Source: Magnetococcales bacterium (GTDB lineage Bacteria > Pseudomonadota > Magnetococcia > Magnetococcales > Magnetaquicoccaceae). From it: DNA of 5,552 nt. The number at the start of each line of letters is the position of its first letter. Position 1 is the stretch's first letter. The stretch lies in assembly GCA_015229095.1 (NCBI GenBank), contig JADGCE010000155.1, positions 1 through 5,552 of the forward strand. The letters run 5' to 3'. The translations under genes and the position numbers were made by a program. The notes beneath the pieces were generated by a model. The model searched no databases. It saw only the letters and a list, made by a program, of their open reading frames with translations, and had not been told where the DNA came from. Below are positions 5,476 through 5,552 of this stretch, piece by piece.

Positions 5476-5552
5476 TCAGGGGGCGTGCAACGCAACACAC
5501 GGTGCTTTGTCCCACTGCTTCTCCTGAAACGCCTCCAGTTTCCACTTAGATT
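5476..5552 (-). pseudogene. Possible remnant of an interrupted flanking gene
   Basis: On the minus strand a frame enters from the window edge at 5550 and reads SKWKLEAFQEKQWDKAP. It then crosses the presumed element end at 5497-5499 and stops at TGA 5478-5476. The composition looks like genuine protein, and the frame closes 7 codons inside the element, as expected if insertion truncated a host gene. The stretch is only 24 codons and GC-rich DNA is often open by chance, so this is tentative. The product is not recognised. Confidence 0.3.
5481..5497 (-). repeat. Right terminal inverted repeat, outer motif
   Basis: GGGCGTGCAACGCAACA is the inverted partner of 1-17 (15/17). Element DNA probably ends with CA at 5497, or at the further CA at 5498-5499. 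Confidence 0.72.

Larger units (their letters stand above)
1..5497 (+). mobile_element. Mu/Tn7-like DDE transposon with its own ATPase-primase module
   Basis: The element is bounded by inverted terminal motifs: 1-17 against the complement of 5481-5497 (15/17) and 41-58 against the complement of 5449-5466 (17/18). Each outer motif reads TG inward, the usual terminus of DD35E elements of the Mu/Tn7/Tn552 group. All five genes lie between the ends on one strand and include a transposase and its AAA+ partner, as expected for a unit element. The gene order is zinc-ribbon-like protein, transposase, ExeA/TniB ATPase, RepA-like ATPase, primase. The exact left boundary is uncertain because the window starts at the first base of the motif; the right terminus could also lie at 5499, since two more bases there give a second TG. 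No target duplication can be checked because the left flank is absent. I see no cargo such as resistance or metabolic genes. Confidence 0.8.

Noticed and set aside
1..5552. CRISPR array, tRNA, rRNA or toxin-antitoxin genes
   Set aside because: I saw no regularly spaced repeats, no tRNA-like cloverleaf and no small toxin-antitoxin gene pair.

Overview
The window holds what looks like one nearly complete, GC-rich bacterial transposon of about 5.5 kb, plus about 55 bases of right-hand flank. Base composition, codon use and Shine-Dalgarno sites point to a Gram-negative, proteobacterium-like host, but nothing fixes the taxon. Both ends carry the same two motifs in inverted orientation. The outer pair is TGTTACGCTGCACGCCC at 1-17 against the complement of 5481-5497 (15 of 17 matching). 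The inner pair is at 41-58 and 5449-5466 (17 of 18 matching). The outer motifs begin with TG, as in Mu/Tn7/Tn552-type elements.

Layout. Bases 1-147 are the left end. Bases 148-314 hold a plausible sigma70 promoter and a perfect 10-bp hairpin in the presumed 5' leader. Five genes follow, all on the + strand and tightly packed: (1) 315-1070, an unrecognised protein with a zinc-ribbon-like Cys/His pattern; (2) 1134-2528, a DD35E transposase with a Mu/TniA-like C-terminal domain; (3) 2525-3340, an ExeA/TniB-type AAA+ ATPase; (4) 3331-4365, a RepA-type (AAA_25) ATPase with a C-terminal winged helix and an altered Walker A; (5) 4347-5273, a short DnaG-like primase with a CHC2 zinc finger and TOPRIM domain. 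Genes 2 to 5 overlap one another by 4, 10 and 19 bases, so they are probably translationally coupled. Bases 5274-5497 are the right end. It carries three further related sites: an inverted pair forming a large palindrome at 5308-5357, and a third copy at 5411-5424. These lie around an AT-rich spacer.

How the genes may work together. The transposase and AAA+ ATPase resemble the MuA/MuB and TniA/TniB pairs, in which the ATPase binds target DNA and activates the transposase. The unusual part is that the same operon also encodes a RepA/RSF1010-type helicase-like ATPase and a primase, the two activities needed to restart replication from a strand-transfer intermediate. My main hypothesis is that this is a replicative transposon that brings its own replication-priming module. 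That is inference. The right flank keeps a short open minus-strand frame that may be the remnant of an interrupted gene.
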